From Metellina segmentata (lineage: Eukaryota > Arthropoda > Arachnida > Araneae > Tetragnathidae), in assembly GCA_947359465.1 (NCBI GenBank), contig OX375879.1, forward strand, positions 125,893,260 to 125,957,259: a DNA stretch of 64,000 nucleotides, in the 5' to 3' direction. Every line of letters begins with the position of its first letter. Position 1 is the first letter of the stretch. Below are positions 62,757 through 64,000 of this stretch, in pieces. Below the pieces are notes generated by a model that did not search any database, had not been told where the DNA came from, and saw only the letters and a program-made list of their open reading frames with translations. The position numbers and the translations under genes are program-made.

Positions 62757-63218
62757 TCAAGTTACAACCTCCAAGTGCTCTCCATCGACCTTCACGATCG
62801 TCGGCTTTGCACACACGTCTTGAAGCTCACCAGTCAGCCCTCCTATCGTCGTCTCGTTGATTTGAAGAGTCTCACTTGGATTATCACGACACACCAAGAG
62901 CCCTCCGTTCACACCCAACGAGTAGTAAAAAGCAGACTTTTCGGGTCGTGCGATAAAACATTCGAAACTCGCTTTTCCATCCCATTTCGAAAACCTGGAC
63001 CATTTGATACACTCTAACCATTCATTCGGATCGATAATAGTTTCCACATTCAGGACCGTGACAGATTTCACGAGACAAGGCGGCATCTGCACGGAATTGA
63101 TTCCACGATACAGAGAATACAAGTCCATCAAGTAAGAAATACGTGCGTTCGAGCAAATTAAGAGAGAGTACTCGGCCCGACGAAATTTTTCTCGCAATAC
63201 CAGCGTGACGCATTTCAT
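62757..63218 (-). CDS. Hypothetical protein divergent from the helicase
   Basis: The ATG at 63,218 was chosen because upstream sequence in this frame is antisense to the helicase. 153 residues, mainly beta-strand-like alternation, no family recognised. Only 18 bases separate its start from the helicase start, so each promoter must lie inside the other gene. Confidence 0.5.
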   Translation of the reverse strand: MKCVTLVLREKFRRAEYSLLICSNARISYLMDLYSLYRGINSVQMPPCLVKSVTVLNVETIIDPNEWLECIKWSRFSKWDGKASFECFIARPEKSAFYYSLGVNGGLLVCRDNPSETLQINETTIGGLTGELQDVCAKPTIVKVDGEHLEVVT

Positions 63219-63236
63219 CTCACACGTTCCGCAACC

Positions 63237-64000
63237 ATGGAGGACGCAGCGTTTGAAATGGTGGACGTTTCTAAAATGAAGAGGCTCGACGAACATATCG
63301 AAACTCTCACTCCGAGCCAAAAGGAAATTATCCACTTGCTTAAAGATTTCATCCAACGTCCTCGTAACATGGTGCTTCTCGTTTCGGGAGGACCCGGCAC
63401 TGGAAAAACGTATACCGTGACGAGTACGCTGGACTTGGTCGAAACGAAACAGTTGCGCATGGCTCCGACGGCTCGCATCGCTCAAATGATCCAAGGGCGA
63501 ACGATCCACTCGGCGTTGAAAATTAACTGGAGTCCCGGATCGGTATTGAAAACGCTCGAAGAGTTGCTCGAACACGAAACAGACTTGAATCGGTGTATCG
63601 AAGAGAGCCGAGTGCTCGAGAGCACGTTCGAATGCAACGAAGACCCCTCCATTATCGTCCTCGATGAACTCGGAATGGTTCCGTTTTGGTTACCTTATCA
63701 AATCATTAATCACTTTTTCAGTCGGTCTCGAAAGCCCATTCTCTTTATAGGCATGGGCGACATGCATCAACTGAGACCCGTGCGATCCCTGCGAAATTTG
63801 TTTGGAGTCATCAATTTGGAGGACACGTTCGAAACGCATCGCATCATCTTGAAGGAGAGTAAACGATTCCTTCCAGACTACGAGCCCGTCGTGGATCGTC
63901 TGCGCGAGTTTGTCGATCGAAACGACAGCGAAGGGCTTTTGGATTTTATACGCTCAAAGTTTCCAGTGGTCGATTCCATCAACAAGGACCATTTGAAGCA
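63237..64000 (+). CDS. Superfamily 1 DNA helicase (Pif1/RecD-like), partial at right edge
   Basis: ATG at 63,237, 254 codons visible. Walker A GGPGTGKT (residues 51-58), motif Ia APTARIAQ, an RTIHSAL box typical of Pif1/RecD-type enzymes, Walker B VLDELGM (Asp143-Glu144), and motif III GMGDMHQLRPV. The C-terminal motifs IV-VI lie beyond the window. Such helicases unwind DNA 5'-3' in replication or recombination. Herpesvirus-type primosome helicases share the same core, so the exact subfamily is open. Confidence 0.87.
   Translation, partial: MEDAAFEMVDVSKMKRLDEHIETLTPSQKEIIHLLKDFIQRPRNMVLLVSGGPGTGKTYTVTSTLDLVETKQLRMAPTARIAQMIQGRTIHSALKINWSPGSVLKTLEELLEHETDLNRCIEESRVLESTFECNEDPSIIVLDELGMVPFWLPYQIINHFFSRSRKPILFIGMGDMHQLRPVRSLRNLFGVINLEDTFETHRIILKESKRFLPDYEPVVDRLREFVDRNDSEGLLDFIRSKFPVVDSINKDHLK

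Noticed and set aside
38742..64000. Baculovirus, nudivirus or nimavirus origin
   Set aside because: The HAD gene and hr-like arrays would fit, but an RPB1 C-terminal piece and a decapping-type Nudix enzyme fit Nucleocytoviricota better, and no LEF or PIF genes are seen.
63237..64000. Herpesvirus-type primosome helicase
   Set aside because: The SF1 core alone cannot separate it from Pif1/RecD-like enzymes. The polymerase-subunit and Nudix neighbours do not suit a herpesvirus.

Overview
ORGANISM AND OVERALL PICTURE. This is animal chromosomal DNA, most likely from an arthropod. It carries Jockey-type LINEs, a gypsy-type LTR retrotransposon, a Helitron, and remnants of piggyBac, pogo and Mutator-like elements. 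Next to these, from about 38.7 kb to the right edge, lies a compact and almost intronless gene cluster that looks like an integrated large DNA virus. The recognisable proteins there fit a nucleocytoplasmic large DNA virus (Nucleocytoviricota-like) better than any other group I can name: a detached C-terminal piece of an RNA polymerase largest subunit, a Nudix/decapping-type hydrolase, an FCP1/NIF-type HAD phosphatase, a superfamily 1 helicase and a family of RING-finger proteins. No capsid protein, packaging ATPase or DNA polymerase is visible, so placement in that phylum is an inference. Chelicerate versus other arthropod host cannot be decided here.

LAYOUT. (1) Positions 1-38,799 form one large imperfect palindrome. 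The left arm is 1-12,361, the right arm is 19,377-38,799 (inverted), and a 7-kb unique spacer lies between. Each arm carries, from outside in: the 3' end of a viral RING gene, a piggyBac remnant, two LINEs, short repeats, a TA microsatellite and a minisatellite. The right arm alone also carries a complete LTR retrotransposon (23,374-28,687) and a Helitron (19,589-21,143). Both have clean empty sites in the left arm. The spacer holds a pogo remnant, a LINE fragment, a Mutator-like transposase fragment and what looks like a small spliced gene with very short exons. (2) Positions 38,742-46,200 hold a cluster of five RING-type genes. They share promoter modules (TATA plus repeated CCGGAA-type elements), long duplications and two minisatellites with EcoRI cores that resemble viral homologous regions. 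(3) Positions 46,200-64,000 hold densely packed genes on both strands. They have TATA boxes 20-75 bases before the start codon and self-complementary A-run/T-run tracts at almost every gene end.

HOW THE GENES MAY WORK TOGETHER. The RPB1 fragment, the Nudix enzyme and the FCP1-like phosphatase suggest virus-controlled transcription and mRNA turnover. The helicase and a free-standing CtIP/Sae2-type domain suggest replication and recombination. The RING proteins and two paralogs with a CtBP-binding PLDLS motif suggest control of host ubiquitin and transcription. One gene has a frameshift and one lacks its ATG, so the copy has probably begun to decay. One RING gene contains an apparent spliceosomal intron. 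Homopolymer lengths in the A/T tracts may be unreliable and could affect a few C-termini.
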